Assembly (NCBI GenBank): GCA_019426215.1
Contig: CM033403.1
Span: 1,183,001 to 1,247,000 of the forward strand
Source of the DNA: Buddleja alternifolia
Lineage: Eukaryota > Streptophyta > Magnoliopsida > Lamiales > Scrophulariaceae
Length of the DNA: 64,000 bases
Direction of reading: 5' to 3'
The notes below the pieces were generated by a model. It had not been told where the DNA came from. It did no database searches and saw only the letters and a list, made by a program, of their open reading frames with translations. How positions within the stretch are numbered: position 1 is the stretch's first letter; each line of letters begins with the position of its first letter. The position numbers were made by a program, and so were the translations under genes. Of the stretch, positions 10,464 through 23,121 are shown piece after piece.

Positions 10464-12260
10464 TGTTAGGATTATGCCCTCAGATGCCATAGTGGTTAGA
10501 ATGAGTAGGGCATCTATCTTGTATTGAACTTAATTATTATAAATAAAAGGCACGATTTAGTTTTTCACTTAATTCTTATCTGCATCTATAAGTTGTGTAA
10601 AATGCTTTGCCTGTGTTTTCAGTGTGATCCCTCTACTTCCTATGGGATAGGAAGAATGGCACTAGAGAGATCAATCTTTATTACTAAAACTAGTTCGCAA
10701 GTAATATGAAGTCTTTAATGGGCAAATAAAGACTTCGAATACTTGTACAATCTTAGCTCTGACATGGGAGTTCCAGTCGAACACCATGTGATGGTGGGAG
10801 CTTAAAACTGTAAGCACATCAGTGGAAGTGATATGCTCGAACACGACTCGCATCGGTTCTGTCACATGGGTTTTCACTCTGTGGCTGTCAATGACAGAAC
10901 TAATTATGCGTAATAGGTATATATGAACCTTTGACCTAAAGTATCAGGCTGAAAATGCATTTGTGACGTCAAGTCTTTCACTAGAGTAGTTAGACCTAAT
11001 TCACCTGTTGGTGGGGTTGACCTCGAAATGCGGACTTGATGAGCATGTGGTAGTCTTAGCAAATAACTAATAAATGGGATTTGTTCCCTCATAAGTGAAT
11101 GAGAATGTACCCTATGTGATTATAGATTAATAGAGATCAAAGTCTTTAATCAAAGCAAAAGAGACGATTGTGCTAGGCACTTAATCGATCTCTATGATCT
11201 CATATTATTATAATTTATACATATGGTCAAGTCCAGTGAATTTGACATAACCATGACTCTCACTTGACAGGGGAACGTGAACAAAAGGTTTATACATATA
11301 TGGTATTTACGATTGGAAGGTTGTGGAATGATCCTTTCATTCGTATTTCATTTGGGCTACGAAGTGGGCCACGCGACTGGCTAGGTGTTACCCACTTCCT
11401 TTGGTTTCCTCTCATTGCCAAATGAAATGAACCTAAAGAGTCGCGCTACAGAATTGATGAAGAAAATTGAAAAGAATTTTCTATTTTATTTTTGGAGAGA
11501 TTTAATTTATTGGATAAGTTAAATAGTTAATTAATTACTTATTGGATAAGATAATTAATTAAATGGATAAGATTAATTATTAATTAATTTCTTAGAGAAA
11601 TATATTAATGAATTAATTTATTTAATTAATTTTATTATTTAATTAATTTATTTATTTATTGGATAAAATAAATTATTAATTGAATAAAGAATTAATTAAA
11701 CAAAGCAAAAGAAATTCCAAGCCCCATATGGGGCGTCCTAGAGGATGCCCATTAGGCTAGGTTGGATGATCAAGGTGGTCTCTTTTGTTGTCTTGGTCAA
11801 TAAGTCATTGAGGTATAAAAGATTTCTCTTGACTTTAACCTAAAAAAAGAATTTTGTGAAAACAATTCATTGTAACTCTCCAAACAATAGAATAAGAAAA
11901 ATATCCTCCCCCTCTATATACACACTAGCCGTTGCCCATACAGAGAAAAAGTGGAATTTTTCATCATCAATTCGTGCGTGATAATTTATAGATAACGTGA
12001 TTCGTTGTTTGGATTAATTTTTAAGAAACTTCAAGAAATCAAGACTTGAAGAATACGAGGATTGAAGAATTCAAAAAGTTCATCAATTCGAAAAGTTGAA
12101 GAGGAATTGGATTCTCCTACCACCTCGCTTCAACGGGTAAGTTGATTTATTTGTTAAAGCGTTTTTGATTCAATTATGCGATTAGAGAAACACTTTGTGT
12201 TTTTGTTAAAATATTTGAAATCCTTCCGCTGCGTTTATGAGTTTTTCACGAAACCCAACA
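10464..12260 (+). repeat. 5' LTR of the copia element
   Basis: It starts TGTTAGGATTATGCCC and ends CGAAACCCAACA, immediately before the primer binding site. It aligns over its full length with 18203-19984 and 32658-34434. It carries a long AT-rich TTAATTAATT tract (about 11500-11700) and a transcribed-looking 3' part with CTCTATATACACAC near 11910. Length is 1797 bp. Confidence 0.9.
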
Positions 12261-12278
12261 GCGGTATCTGAGCCAATC
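12261..12278 (+). other. Primer binding site of the copia element
   Basis: The bases just after the 5' LTR read GCGGTATCTGAGCC. They match the usual copia site TGGTATCAGAGC, complementary to the 3' end of initiator tRNA-Met, with substitutions. The position, directly abutting the LTR, supports the call. Confidence 0.8.
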
Positions 12279-14404
12279 TCTGATTTGCATATTTGATCTT
12301 GTTTACATGATTTAAGATATGCATGTTATGTTTTTTTGAAGCATGTTAGTATGTTTTCTTAAATCTGTGTTTGTCATGGTTTTTGCCTAGAATTTTTTAT
12401 TTTTTAGTACAATCTGAGAATATTTGATGATATTGAAAAATCAAAAAAACCAAGGAAAAACGTGGCTCGAAGAGCCCCCAGAATCTGCACGCACCATGTG
12501 GTCACCTGCACACGGCCCGTCGGGTCGTGTGCTCAGCCCGATGGGTAGTGTGTTTCGACACCCGATTCGCTGATTTGGGTCCGGATCCGGGTTGGTAAAT
12601 GGGCTAAATATTGGTTCGAAATTGAAATTTGGGTTTGGGTAAATTTAATTATTCGGGTGGGTCAAAATGATAATGACCCGATATAATTTAATTAAGTCCA
12701 ACAAGAAATTTAATCAATCTTGACTTATTAATTAGTTTGGGCTTAATTTAATTAATTCCAAATGGGCCCATTGGATGGGTGATTTGGACTTTAATTAAAA
12801 ATAGCCCAATATAAATTAATAAAGTGTGTATGTTTTTTCGAATTAATTAATTTGAGCGCAATTTAATCAAATTCAAGTAGACCAAAGGGATGGTAACTTG
12901 GGTTTGATGAAATCGAGCTCAATAAGATTAATTAGAATAACATATTTAATTAGATTTAATTAACTATTTTTCTTAGAGATTAATAATTCATTTATGGATT
13001 AAATATTATTATTTTTCCTCGACTTGGAAATTACTTAATTTTGAATTAGGAATATAAATTATTTTTCTTAGAGAATAATAATTAATTCTTTGATCAAATA
13101 AAAGTATTTCCAATTAATGATGGCATTAAATCATAATAAAATAGAATTCCATATTTTATGTATTCTTTTAGTAGGACTAATATTATTTTAATTAAAGGTA
13201 GATATATTTAATTTTTTAATTTCGTTTATCTAAGTCATTTAGTTAGACTAGAATGATTTTAATTGAAATATTGAATGTATAAAAGGTTGAGAATTTTATA
13301 AAGGACTTTTTAGTTGGACTAAAATTTAAATAATCAACATAAGTGATTGAATATTGCGAGCATATATTAAATGTTGTGAGCATGTATTAATTGATGCGAG
13401 CATGTCTTATGTGATTGTAACACCGATCCTGGACTTAGGTTTATTTGTTTTACCTTTATATTTTATGGGTTATCAAGTTTGAGGCTATTTATTATATTCT
13501 TAGAAATAATGCATGAGTTGTTTTAGGAATTGAAATAGAATAGTTCAAAATTGATAAAGTCAAAAGGCCCACGAATATCAAATAGGTTTTAATTTATGTC
13601 TTTTGTGATGGCCCATTGGCTCGGGCCCTCTAGTAAAGTCTATGATCGAGTGATGGATTTATTTATTTATTTAAATTCTATGATTATTTATATTGAAAGG
13701 CATGATTATTAGTTGTATTTTTATGCATGATCAATATAAAATAAAAGCGCTATATAAATTGAATAATGTGCAAAGTGAGACCAAAACCTTTTGACGAATC
13801 AAAATTCTCCCAAATAAATAATACCGAGTTAGTAAAAGGTGTTTGACATCCTCACCCTCCATTACGCTTTCTGAAATTAAAATTACTATAAATGTGTAAT
13901 GCTTCCCAATTATGGGGGTTATGCATTTAGAAATAATTTGAAATTTTATTAAGTGCATGGAATGCATTAATCGAAGCATATTTCACCCCAGAATCCTGTT
14001 CGGTTGCAAGGTGAAATTCAAATGTTAGATTATAAGAGTTAGTGGGAATGAATTCGGGTAGTTCGCGAGCTTAGAAACCTATTCGGTTGCGGTTTGGTGA
14101 ACTATGAGGAAAGGTATTGAAATATTTATTAGATAAATTGATATTAGATATCACTTCAAATAATTAATGGGTCAGAAACCGGTTAGGTTGCAACCCATCT
14201 AATTAATTGAGGACTTCAATACCCGCTGTGACATCGATGTCAATGATGATTCCCGATTTTCACATGGGAGTGTGGGATTCGAAAAAAAGCAGTGGGAGCC
14301 AAGATAAATTTTAAGACCTTAATTTTTCTTGGTTAAGTCAAAATAAGTAATCTAATTAATCTGGTTTATTTCTGCAGTTATTTTCTCGTTTATCTCTCTC
14401 AAAT
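12279..14404 (+). other. Long untranslated leader of the copia element
   Basis: There is no gene in this 2.1-kb stretch between the primer binding site and gag. It contains short internal repeats: TTGCGAGCATATATTAAA-type units about three times at 13355-13410, and ATTCGGTTGC-type units at about 14000, 14080 and 14180. Long leaders of this kind are common in plant copia elements. The minus-strand ORF at 13731-13979 has no recognisable product. Confidence 0.6.
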
Positions 14405-15730
14405 ATGACAAACCCACTTTTGAAATTACTCGAAAGAAATGTTCTAACTGGACCCAACTACATGCAATGGCTCGCGATCTTAAGGAATGTCCTAAGTGAA
14501 GAGTCAATTGAATATGTATTGGAAACTAATCGTTCTATTGTTCCTGAGAGGAATGAGGATGAAGAGGTTCAACTAGCTCACTTTAATTGGACTTGTGACA
14601 ACTATAAAGCTAAGGGATACATTCTTTGCTCAATGTGCAGTGAACTGCAAAGTTCACATGATACAATGAGCAATGCAAGAGATGTAGTTCTTCACCTGAA
14701 AGAAATGTTTAGAGAGCATGGTAGGACCGTAAGATATTTTATATCAAAAGAACTCTTCGGGGCGAGGATGAGAGAGGAAGAGAATGTGGGAGACCATGTT
14801 CTCAAGATGATGACCCTAATGGAAAGACTTAGGTCAATGCATTTCTATATGCATATTCATCTTCAAGTTGACCTCATCCTACAGTCGCTCCCTGATTCCT
14901 TCCACTACTTCGTCATGAACTTTGATATCAATGATATCGATTGTTCATTAGCTGAGCTGATAAAGAAGCTTGAAATCAAACAAGCTCGCATAAGGATGAA
15001 TAAGAAGAGCGATTCTTCTATCTATTTAACGAATGATTCATTTGATGATCAACGCAACGGAAAGAGGAAAAGGCAAAAGAAAGTATCCACAAAAACCCAA
15101 AAGAAGTTAGGACATGGCCAAAAGATCAAAGGGCCTGAGAAAACGGATAGATGTCTCGAGTGCGGTGAGCTTGGCCACTGGAAGAGGAACTATCCCAAAT
15201 TAGGCAAAGGCGCAAAAGGTATGGAACTCTTTGTTTTTGAAACTAACTGTTCTATGGCCGTCTTTTTTACTTCGTGGATTATGGACTCAGGGGCTAATGC
15301 CCATGTTTGTTGTTTGGATCAGGATCTGCAGAGAAGTAGAAAGCTGGGCTGAGAAGAAGTGATGATCAAAGTAGGCAGCGGGGAAAGCGTCGTAGCTACT
15401 AGGATTGGATCTACTTCTCTTTATTCGAATTTTAGACATTTATTATTATTAAATGATGTTTTAGTTTTGCCCAAGGGGCTTAAGAACATTGTATCTATTC
15501 CCATCTTAGTTAAGATTGGGTATACATTCCGTTTTTATAAGTTAAATTGTGACATTTATTATAGAAATAAATTGGTTGGCCATGATTCTTTAGTTAATGG
15601 TTTGTATTATTTAAATGTCCTTAATTCATCTATTGTGAATGTTGTAACTCATAAAAGTGGTAGGCAAGAAGCTAACCTAAGGCTCAAGTGGCATCTTAGA
15701 CTAGGCCACCGGACAGCACAAGTTGCTTAA
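14405..15730 (+). pseudogene. Copia gag, protease and GAG-pre-integrase segment
   Basis: The ATG at 14405 opens MTNPLLKLLERNVLTGPNYM, a typical copia Gag start, and a UBN2-like Gag domain follows over roughly residues 20-190. The zinc knuckle CLECGELGHWKRNY keeps C, C and H, but its last Cys is Tyr. The protease motif WIMDSGANAHVC follows. A TGA at 15350-15352 interrupts the frame just after the protease start. The same frame resumes (15359-15730) and ends with the HLRLGH motif of the pre-integrase domain, after which the frame shifts. The cysteine loss, stop and shift show it is inactive. In the living family this region makes the particle shell and the maturation protease. Confidence 0.9.
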
Positions 15731-16690
15731 AATGGAAAAGGATGGGCTTTTAAGCTCATTGGGATCGGATCCCTATCCAACATGTGAATCATGTCTCTTA
15801 GGCAAAATGGCTAGATCGCCCTTCACCGGGACTTTTGAAAGAGCTACTCAAGTCTTAGGGATAGTGCATACCGACGTTTTCGGACCATTTGTAGAAATGG
15901 CTCGTGGGGGTTTCTACTACTTCATCATTTTCATAGACGATCATTCAGGATATGGTCTAGTGTATCTGATGAAGCAAAAGTCTGAATCCTTTGAAAGGTT
16001 CAAAGAGTTCAAAGCCATGGTGGAAAATCAAACTGGGCTAAATATAAAAACTCTACGATCTGATCGTGGAGGAGAATATATGAGTGCCTAGTTTGATGAA
16101 CTCCTTAGATAATAAGAAATAATGTTACAACTAACACCGCCAGCAACCCCTCAACTAAATGGAGTAGCCGAGCGAAGTAACCGAACTTTGTTGGACATGG
16201 TTCGCTTAGTTACACTGATTTACCCATTTCGTTGTGGGGACATGCGCTCCTTACTGTTGCTTATATATTGAACAGATGTCCCTCCAAATCCGTTCCTAAG
16301 ACTTCGCATGAGATGTGGAATAATAGAAAACCAAGTCTTAACCACATTAAGATTTGGGGATGTCCCGCTTATATCGAGAAGACTAAATTGGAGAAATTGG
16401 AGACAAGATCCCTCATGGGACGTTTCATTGGTTATCTTGAAGATTCTATGGGATTCTTCTTTTACCTGCATGATGACCAGAGAATCATCATGGCCCTACA
16501 AGCCTACTTCCTCGAAGATGAATTCATCTTGGAAGGGGGCAAAGGTGGGAAAATTGATCTAGAAGAACAAAATGAAACTCCCTCAAAGACATCTGTCCAA
16601 GAACCAAGGCCTAAACTAATAGTAGCACAACCACCACGTAGATCTGATAGAATACCACATGAACCTGAGAGGTATGGGTATCTACTGTAG
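15723..16690 (+). pseudogene. Copia integrase
   Basis: After a frameshift the integrase continues. CESCLLGKMARSPF supplies the two Cys of the zinc-binding domain, whose His residues are in HLRLGH upstream. The catalytic residues are visible as HTDVFGPF (D), FIDDHSGYG (D) and SDRGGEYMSA (E). A TAG follows at 16089-16091, then two adjacent TAA codons near 16110, and another frameshift near 16230. The C-terminal part (WGHALLTVAYILNRCPSKSV onward) and the IRRSDRIP-type linker lie at 16232-16690. Integrase would insert the cDNA copy; here it cannot be translated as one chain. Confidence 0.9.
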
Positions 16691-16759
16691 AGGGAGACAG
16701 AGCTTTACACTGTAGTACAAGAAGGTCATGAAGATGATCCTTGTACCTATGATCAAGCG

Positions 16760-18164
16760 ATGGTGGATGTCGATGCTTCAAGATGGAGAGAAGCCATGGA
16801 AACAGTGATGGACTTTATGCAATCGAACCAAGTCTGGACTTTAGTAGATCGTTCGGAAAGTATCAAACCTATAGGATGTAAGTGGATCTACAAAAGAAAG
16901 ATAGGTAGCGATGGCAAGGTTGACACCTTTAAAGCCAGGCTTGTAGCGAAATGGTATAGTCAAAAAGAAAGAATTGACTGTTATCCATAGCTGCATACTT
17001 AGATTATGAGATATAGCAAATGGATGTCAAAACGGCTTTCCTGAATGGATTCCTCGAGGAGGATATCTATATGGAACAGCCAAAGGGTTTTGTATCCGAG
17101 ACCTATATCCATAAAGTATGTAAATTTGAGAGGTTCATATACGGTCTCAAGCAAGCATCTAGAAGCTGGAATCTTTGTTTTGATGAAGTAGTAAAGGGAT
17201 ATGGCTACATTAAGAACGAAGATGAACCCTGTGTCTACAAGAAGACTAGTGGGAGCAAACTCTCTTTCTTAGTACTATATGTGGATGACATTATGCTCAC
17301 AGGAAATGACGTAAGAATGCTCACCACAGTTAAGAAATGGCTTTCGAGTACGTTTTCCATGAAAGACTTGGGAGAAGCGACATACATTCTAGGAATTCGT
17401 ATCTATAGAGATAGAACGAATAGAATAATAGGTCTCCCCCAAGCCCTTTACTTAGAAAAGGTCCTAAAGAGGTTTAGGATGGATAATTCTAAGAAAGGGT
17501 TTCTTCCCATGAGGTATGGAGTACACTTATTCAAGTCTATGTGTCCTCAAAGTGAGGAAGATAGACAGGAGATGAGTAATGTACCCTATGCTTCTGTAGT
17601 TGATAGCCTGATGTGTGCAATGCTGTGTACTAAACCTGACATTGCCTATGTTGTTAGCGTAGTAAGTCGATTTCAGGCAAACCCGGGAAAGGAACATTGG
17701 ATAGCTGTGAAGGAATATCCTAAAGTATCTCAAAAGAACTAAGGATATGATTCTCATCTATGGAAGTGGAGACCTGAAGATGGAAGGTTATTCTGATTCA
17801 GACTTTCAATCTGATGTTGATGACCAAAAATTCACTTCAGGGTTTGTTTTTACTCTCAATGGTGGAGCGGTGTCTTGGAAAAGTTTCAAGCAAAGCACAA
17901 CCGCTAATTCCACCACTGAATCGGACTATGTGGCTGCTTCTAGAAGCTGTTTGGATGAGAAAGTTTATTGGAGAACTTGAATCGGTCCCTAGTTTCTTGG
18001 AAAAGTCCAAACACATTGAGAGAAGATTTCACATCATCAAAGAGATCGTTGGCAGAGGAGAGATAGCAATGCAGAAAATAGCCTCAGTTGACAATGTAGA
18101 TGACCCGTTCACTAATCCATATCTCAGGTTGTTTTGGACCGACACCTGGAAAGGATGGGTATAA
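16760..18164 (+). pseudogene. Copia reverse transcriptase and RNase H
   Basis: 16760-16990 holds the RT start (WREAMETVMDFMQSNQVWTL, GCKWIYKRKIG, FKARLVAK). Then about 15 codons that normally follow are missing at about 16978, and the frame shifts. 17020-17742 resumes at MDVKTAFLNGFLEEDIYMEQ, with IYGLKQASRSW and the catalytic YVDDI. A TAG just before it replaces the Trp codon of the W-Q-M-D motif. RNase H follows in two shifted frames (SDSDFQSDVDDQKFTSG; TTESDYVAASRS; IERRFHIIKEIVGRGEIAM), ending at 18164. Domain order and motifs are unambiguous, and the lesions exclude activity. Confidence 0.9.
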
Positions 18165-18189
18165 GATACCACAATGGGTGGCATTGAGT

Positions 18190-18202
18190 GCAAGTGGGAG
18201 AC
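18190..18202 (+). other. Polypurine tract of the copia element
   Basis: GCAAGTGGGAGAC lies directly before the 3' LTR. AAGTGGGAGA-type tracts are the usual plus-strand primer site in plant copia elements. The reverse-oriented element at 48025-50947 has the equivalent AAGTGGGAGAT. Confidence 0.8.
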
Positions 18203-19984
18203 TATTAAGATTATGCCCACGATGTCACAGAGGATAGAATGAGTAGGGCATCTATCTTGTATTGAACTTAATTATTATTAATAAAAGGCACTATTTAGTT
18301 TTTCACTTAATTCTTATCTGCATCTATAAGTTGTGTAAAACGCTTTGCCCGTGTTTTCAGTGCAATCCCTCTACTTCCTATAACATAGGAACAATGACAC
18401 TAGAGAGATCGACTTTGATTACTAAAACTAGTTCCCAAGTAATATGAAATCTTTAATGGGCAAATAAAGACTTCGAATACTTGTACAATCTTAGCTCTAA
18501 CATGGGAGTGCCAGTCGAACACCATGGGATGGTGGGAGCTTAAGACTGTAGGCACATCAGTGGAACTGATATGCTCGAACACGACTCGCATCGGTTCTGT
18601 CACATGTGTTTTCACTCTATAACTGTCAATGACAGAACTGATTATGCGTAATAGGTATATGTGAACCTTTGACCTGAAGTATCAAGCTGAAGATGCACTT
18701 GTGACGTCAAGTCTTTCACTAGAGTAGTTAGGCCCAATTTACCCGTTGGTGGGGTCGACCTCGAAATGCGGACTTGATGGGCAAGTGGTAGTCTTAGCAA
18801 ATAACTAATATGAGATTTTTTCTCTCATAAGTGAATGAGAATGTACCCTATGTGATTATAGATAGATAGAGATCAAAGTCTTTGGCCAAAGCAAAAGAGA
18901 TGATTGTGCTAGGCACTTAATCGATCTCAATGGTCTCGTATTATTATATTTTATACATATGATCAAGTCCAGTGAGCTTGACATAACCATGACTCTCACT
19001 TGACCGGGAAACGTGAACAAAGGGTTTATACAAATATGGTATTTACGATTGGAAGGTTGTGGAATGATTTATTCATTCGTATTTCATTTGGGCTACAAAG
19101 TGGGCCACGTGACTGGCTAGGTGTTGCCCACTTCTTTTGGTTTTCTCTCATTGACAAATGAAACCAACCTAAAGAGTCGTGCTAAAGAATTGATGAAGAA
19201 AATTGAAAAAGATTTTCTATTTTATTTTTGGGGGGATTTAATTTATTGGATAAGTTAAATAGTTAATTAATTACTTATTGGATAAGATAATTAATTAAAT
19301 GAATAAGATTAATTATTAATTAATTTCTTAGAGAAATATACTAATGAATTAATTTATCTAATTAATTTTACTATTTAATTAATTAATTAATTTATTGGAT
19401 AAAATAAATTATTAATTGAATAAAGAATTAATTAAACAAAGAAAAGGAATTCCGGGCCCCGTATGGGGCGTCCTCATTAGGCTAGGTTGGATGATCAAAG
19501 TGGTCTCTTTTGTTGTCCTGGTCAATAAGTCATTAAGGTAAAAGACTTCTCTTGACTTGTACCTAAAAAAAGGATTTTCTGAAAACAATTCTTTGTAACT
19601 CTCCAAATAATAGAAGAAGAAATATATTCTCTCCCTCTATACACACACTAGCCGTCTCCCATATAGAGTAAAAGTGGGATTTTTCATTATCAATTTGTGC
19701 GTGATAATTTAGAAACAACATGATTCGTTGTTTGGATTAATTTTCAAGAAGCTTCAAGAAATCAAGACTTGAAGAATACGAGGATTAAAGAATTCAAGAA
19801 GTTCATCAATTCGAAGAGTTGAAGAAGAATTGGATTCTCCTACTACCTCGCTTCAACGGGTAAGTTGATTTATTCGTTAAAGCGTTTTTGATTCAATTAT
19901 GCGATTAGAAAAACAGTTTGGGTTTTTGATAAAAAAATTTAAATCTTTCCGCTGCATTTATGAGTTATTTTGCGAAACCCAACA
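18203..19984 (+). repeat. 3' LTR of the copia element
   Basis: It aligns end to end with 10464-12260, starting TATTAAGATTATGCCC (TG has become TA) and ending CGAAACCCAACA. Differences from the 5' LTR include many C/T and G/A changes and small indels, for example loss of 12 bp near 19473. That indicates an old insertion. Length is 1782 bp. Confidence 0.9.
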
Positions 19985-19988
19985 GTTG

Positions 19989-22900
19989 CCTCATGAGCTT
20001 TGTCGAGGTGCCAATGGTGGTGTTACTCGTTAGCACCATGTGATGCCAATGGTGGCATTACTATGCTCATGGCACGCTTTGAATGGAGCCTCAACCCTTC
20101 TCAATACCGCTGAAAGGATTATAAGGTGGACAAGACTCATTTTAGCCTTTGCTAGCTCAAGGGCCTTTCATTGTTCCACTTAGCTTGACCTCTAATGGGA
20201 TCGTGAGTTTTTAAATGCCGCCTCGATTGGACCTTTGCTGGTATGTTATTCTTGTTAGCCTTTATGACTTTCATTTATTTGTGCTTTGTAAGACTAGCTT
20301 TTATTTGTTTATGCTTTGCAAGACTACTTTTAGTTTATTTCTTTCGTCTTATCATAGCTTAGTTCTTATTTTTCCTACCCCCATGATTTGATTTGGTGGG
20401 TGGATGAATTTTGACGGGTGGTTTTAGCACCTCATAGAGTTCCCTGCCTGACCCTCACTCCTTAATATTTTTTAGCAAGAAAAGCTTTAAGGAGTAGGAT
20501 AGGTATGGGATAGATGATATCTATCGTTAATGAGAGGCTAGCTTAAAGCTTGATTTCGCCCTATTTTTATGCTTTTTGAGCAAGTGGCGTGGTTTGTGAC
20601 ACTAGTGGCCACGTCTTTATGTGGAGGCTTGGGTTGTCTCTCATGTTTTTATTCTTTTAGTGCGACAATGGTCATCACTTTAGTTATTTTTGTATAATCT
20701 TGGTCCAGAAGCTTGGTGGGAGGGAGGAGATCTTCTGTGGAGCCTCATCCCCTCTCGATATTGTTGGAAGAATTATTAGGTAGACCATTGATCATCTCTT
20801 TTCGCCTTTTACTTATCTATCTTAGCGTGCCATTGGTGTGATTTCATGAGTGCTAGATCAATTGTTCAATTATTTTTCCTTAGTACCTTCCGGCTTCATA
20901 AGAACTAGTTTAGGTACTTAGCCATTTTAATGCACCGTTAGGTACTTAGCCATTTTAGCGCTCTGTTGGACGGATTTAATGAATGCTAGAGGTGAGTGCC
21001 CTAGTTTAGGTACCTAGCCATTTTAATGCACTGTTAGGTACTTAGCCATTTTAACGCGCCATTGGAGGGATTTAACGAATGCCAGAGGTGAGTGCCCCTT
21101 GGGCGTTTAAAACACTAGGCTTTAAAATTACTAGCTTCACCGGCTAGCTAGTAGCTCTAACTGTTCGATACCTCCTTAGCTTCACCAGCTAGCTACTAGC
21201 GCTTAGCTACTAGCACTAGCTGTTCGGTACCTCCTTGTCCCCCTACTCCTTAATATGTGTTCTATAATATTAAGGAGTAAGTTCGTAAGGGTGATTTTTG
21301 TGTGGGGGCCATTAGTCTTGGTACTATTGGCTGCGTGTGTTCGCAAGCCATCGTCCAATTTCTAGCACTATAGTACCCCCACCTGGTGTTTCTTCGACAC
21401 CTGGGAGTTATACTTTTCTCAAGTAGCGTATAGTGTTTCGCTGATAATGAGAGCACTAGACCCTATTTGTTGAGTGTCGACTCTTGTGAATTTGAGACAT
21501 GATGCCTTGAGGCTTATAGCCTTGCAGCTTTTTCACTAGGGTGACATTTCTCTTTTTTGTAGACGCTTTTGTGTCATTATTTGCTCAATTTTTTCATGGC
21601 TGTTCATTTTTCGGACGTGAGGGGCATTAGTTGTGGTACTATTGGCCGTCAAATGTTTGCAAGCCGGCGTTCAATTTTTTGAGTTTTAGTGCCCCCCATT
21701 CCTTGAGATTTTTTTTTAAAATTTTTAGGAGGCTGTAATAGCCCCAAGTGTTATTTATTTATGGCATGAGGTGAATTATCACGTTTTCCATATTGGTATG
21801 ATCTCGGTCCAAGGTCCATGTCGGAGGGGGGGTAGTTTTCCAAACCTCATTCCCTCTTGGTACTACTGGAAGGATCATAAGGTGTGCTAGCCTCAACCGA
21901 GTTCTCAAGGGTTCGGGGGGCTTTTGTTGCTCCACCTATGTTAGCCTCGAAAAGGGGCTTTAAATTTTTTTTAGTAGCTTCAGTCAGAAACATTGGTTCC
22001 GAGGAGCGTTTTTTGGGTGTTATTAAATTACCCTTTCATTAATGTCGTACACATTTATAAATGATGCGATAGCACGTAAACCCTAAACCCTAAAACTAAC
22101 ACACAACAGTATAATGAGAAGGGTGCCTCTCGGCACTCAACAAACAGATAACAAAAATTCAGAAATATCCAAACATCAATACAAAAATGTACAGGGGTGC
22201 ACATAGGCACCTCAAAACTCAAGTAAAGGTAGGGTGTGCTGTTGGGCACTCCTACTCAAAGCTTAGCCAAGGGTAAGTTTTTTCTTGCTACCCAGTGGCC
22301 TTGAAGTACTAGGTTGATTACTTAGAAGATTTCATGTTGCCTCGTGGCCCTGGTGGGGTGCTCAAGGCACTATTAAGGGTGCCTCCTATTTGTTGTCTTG
22401 TGGCTTTAGTAGGGTATTAGGGTGCTTATGCAGCCCTTCAATACCGTACACCTCCTTCAAGCACCCTTATTTCACTTCTTGGCTCATGGCCAACTCGAGA
22501 TTAGTTTAAATGGAAATTGAATTGAAAAGCATAAAATAAGCTAACTTTATTTGGTACCTGCTGATGCCTCAATAAGCATAACACCTTGTCAAGCTTGGGA
22601 GGTGTTCCCCAAGGGTGGTTATCTCATGCTTGGCCTCTAGTCCCGGCGTGCATGTCGCCTCTTTGGCGCTCTTGCGTGCATCTTATTTTTGCTAGGGATG
22701 ACTCAGCGAGGGCAACTTACTGGGGGTGACTCAATGGGGATGACTTAATGGGGGTGACTTACATGGGAAGACTTACCGGGGACGACCTATCGGGGGTGGC
22801 TCACCGATGGTGTGACTTACCGAGGGGCGACTCACTGGGGATGACTTACTGGGGGCGACCTACCGAGGGTGACTTACTGGGGGCGACCTTTCGGGGGTGG

Positions 22901-23121
22901 CTTACTGGGGGGGACTTATCGTGGCCGACCTACCGAGGGTGACTCACCGGGGGTGACTTACCTAGGGCGAACCACCCATTGTGACTTACCGGGTGAGGCT
23001 CTTGACCTCTGCGAATTGACTGAGGGGTGGAACTTGAGGCCCCTTCTCTAGAGATGTGGGTGTCTCTCGAGGATCTCACGTGGCGGTCTCACCTCCTGAT
23101 AGCTAAAGGAACAAGTATCAC
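19989..23121. other. Non-coding internal region of the LARD-like element (right part)
   Basis: No protein domain is seen. The style matches 8243-10463 (CATGAGCGCTAG-like phrases, GGTACTTAGCC, TTCACCAGCTAGC). Two tandem copies of a 96-bp unit, starting TAGGTACTTAGCCATTTTAA, lie at 20911-21101. A two-unit telomere-like word (AAACCCTAAACCCTAAAAC) lies at 22078-22096. The region ends in the minisatellite at 22696-22995. Confidence 0.6.
22696..22995. repeat. Degenerate 16-bp-type minisatellite
   Basis: About 18 imperfect copies of GGGGGTGACTTACCG-like units follow each other. Variants include GGGGACGACCTAT, GGGGGTGGCTCACC and GAGGGTGACTTACT. Unit length varies by a few bases, and the alternation of GACTTACC with GACCTACC suggests a two-unit higher-order pattern in places. 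Repetitive peptides from its ORFs are a by-product. Confidence 0.75.

Larger units (their letters stand above)
10464..19984 (+). mobile_element. Ty1/copia LTR retrotransposon, decayed
   Basis: LTRs of about 1.8 kb (10464-12260; 18203-19984) bracket a PBS, a long leader, gag and a pol frame in the order protease, integrase, reverse transcriptase, RNase H, which defines copia. The ends are TGTTAGGA...CCCAACA. The flanks GTTGT (10459-10463) and GTTGC (19985-19989) share four of five bases. The element lies inside the LARD-like element and is therefore younger than it. Multiple stops, frameshifts and an RT deletion make it non-functional. The LTRs have diverged visibly, including TG to TA at the start of the 3' LTR. 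A solo LTR of the same family lies at 32658-34434. Confidence 0.92.

Noticed and set aside
14405..15352. Host zinc-knuckle gene
   Set aside because: The Gag start, CCHC remnant and DSGA protease motif, with LTRs and pol on either side, show it is copia gag.
22078..22096. Interstitial telomere (AAACCCT repeats)
   Set aside because: Only two units plus a partial one, within retroelement sequence; too short to call an interstitial telomere.
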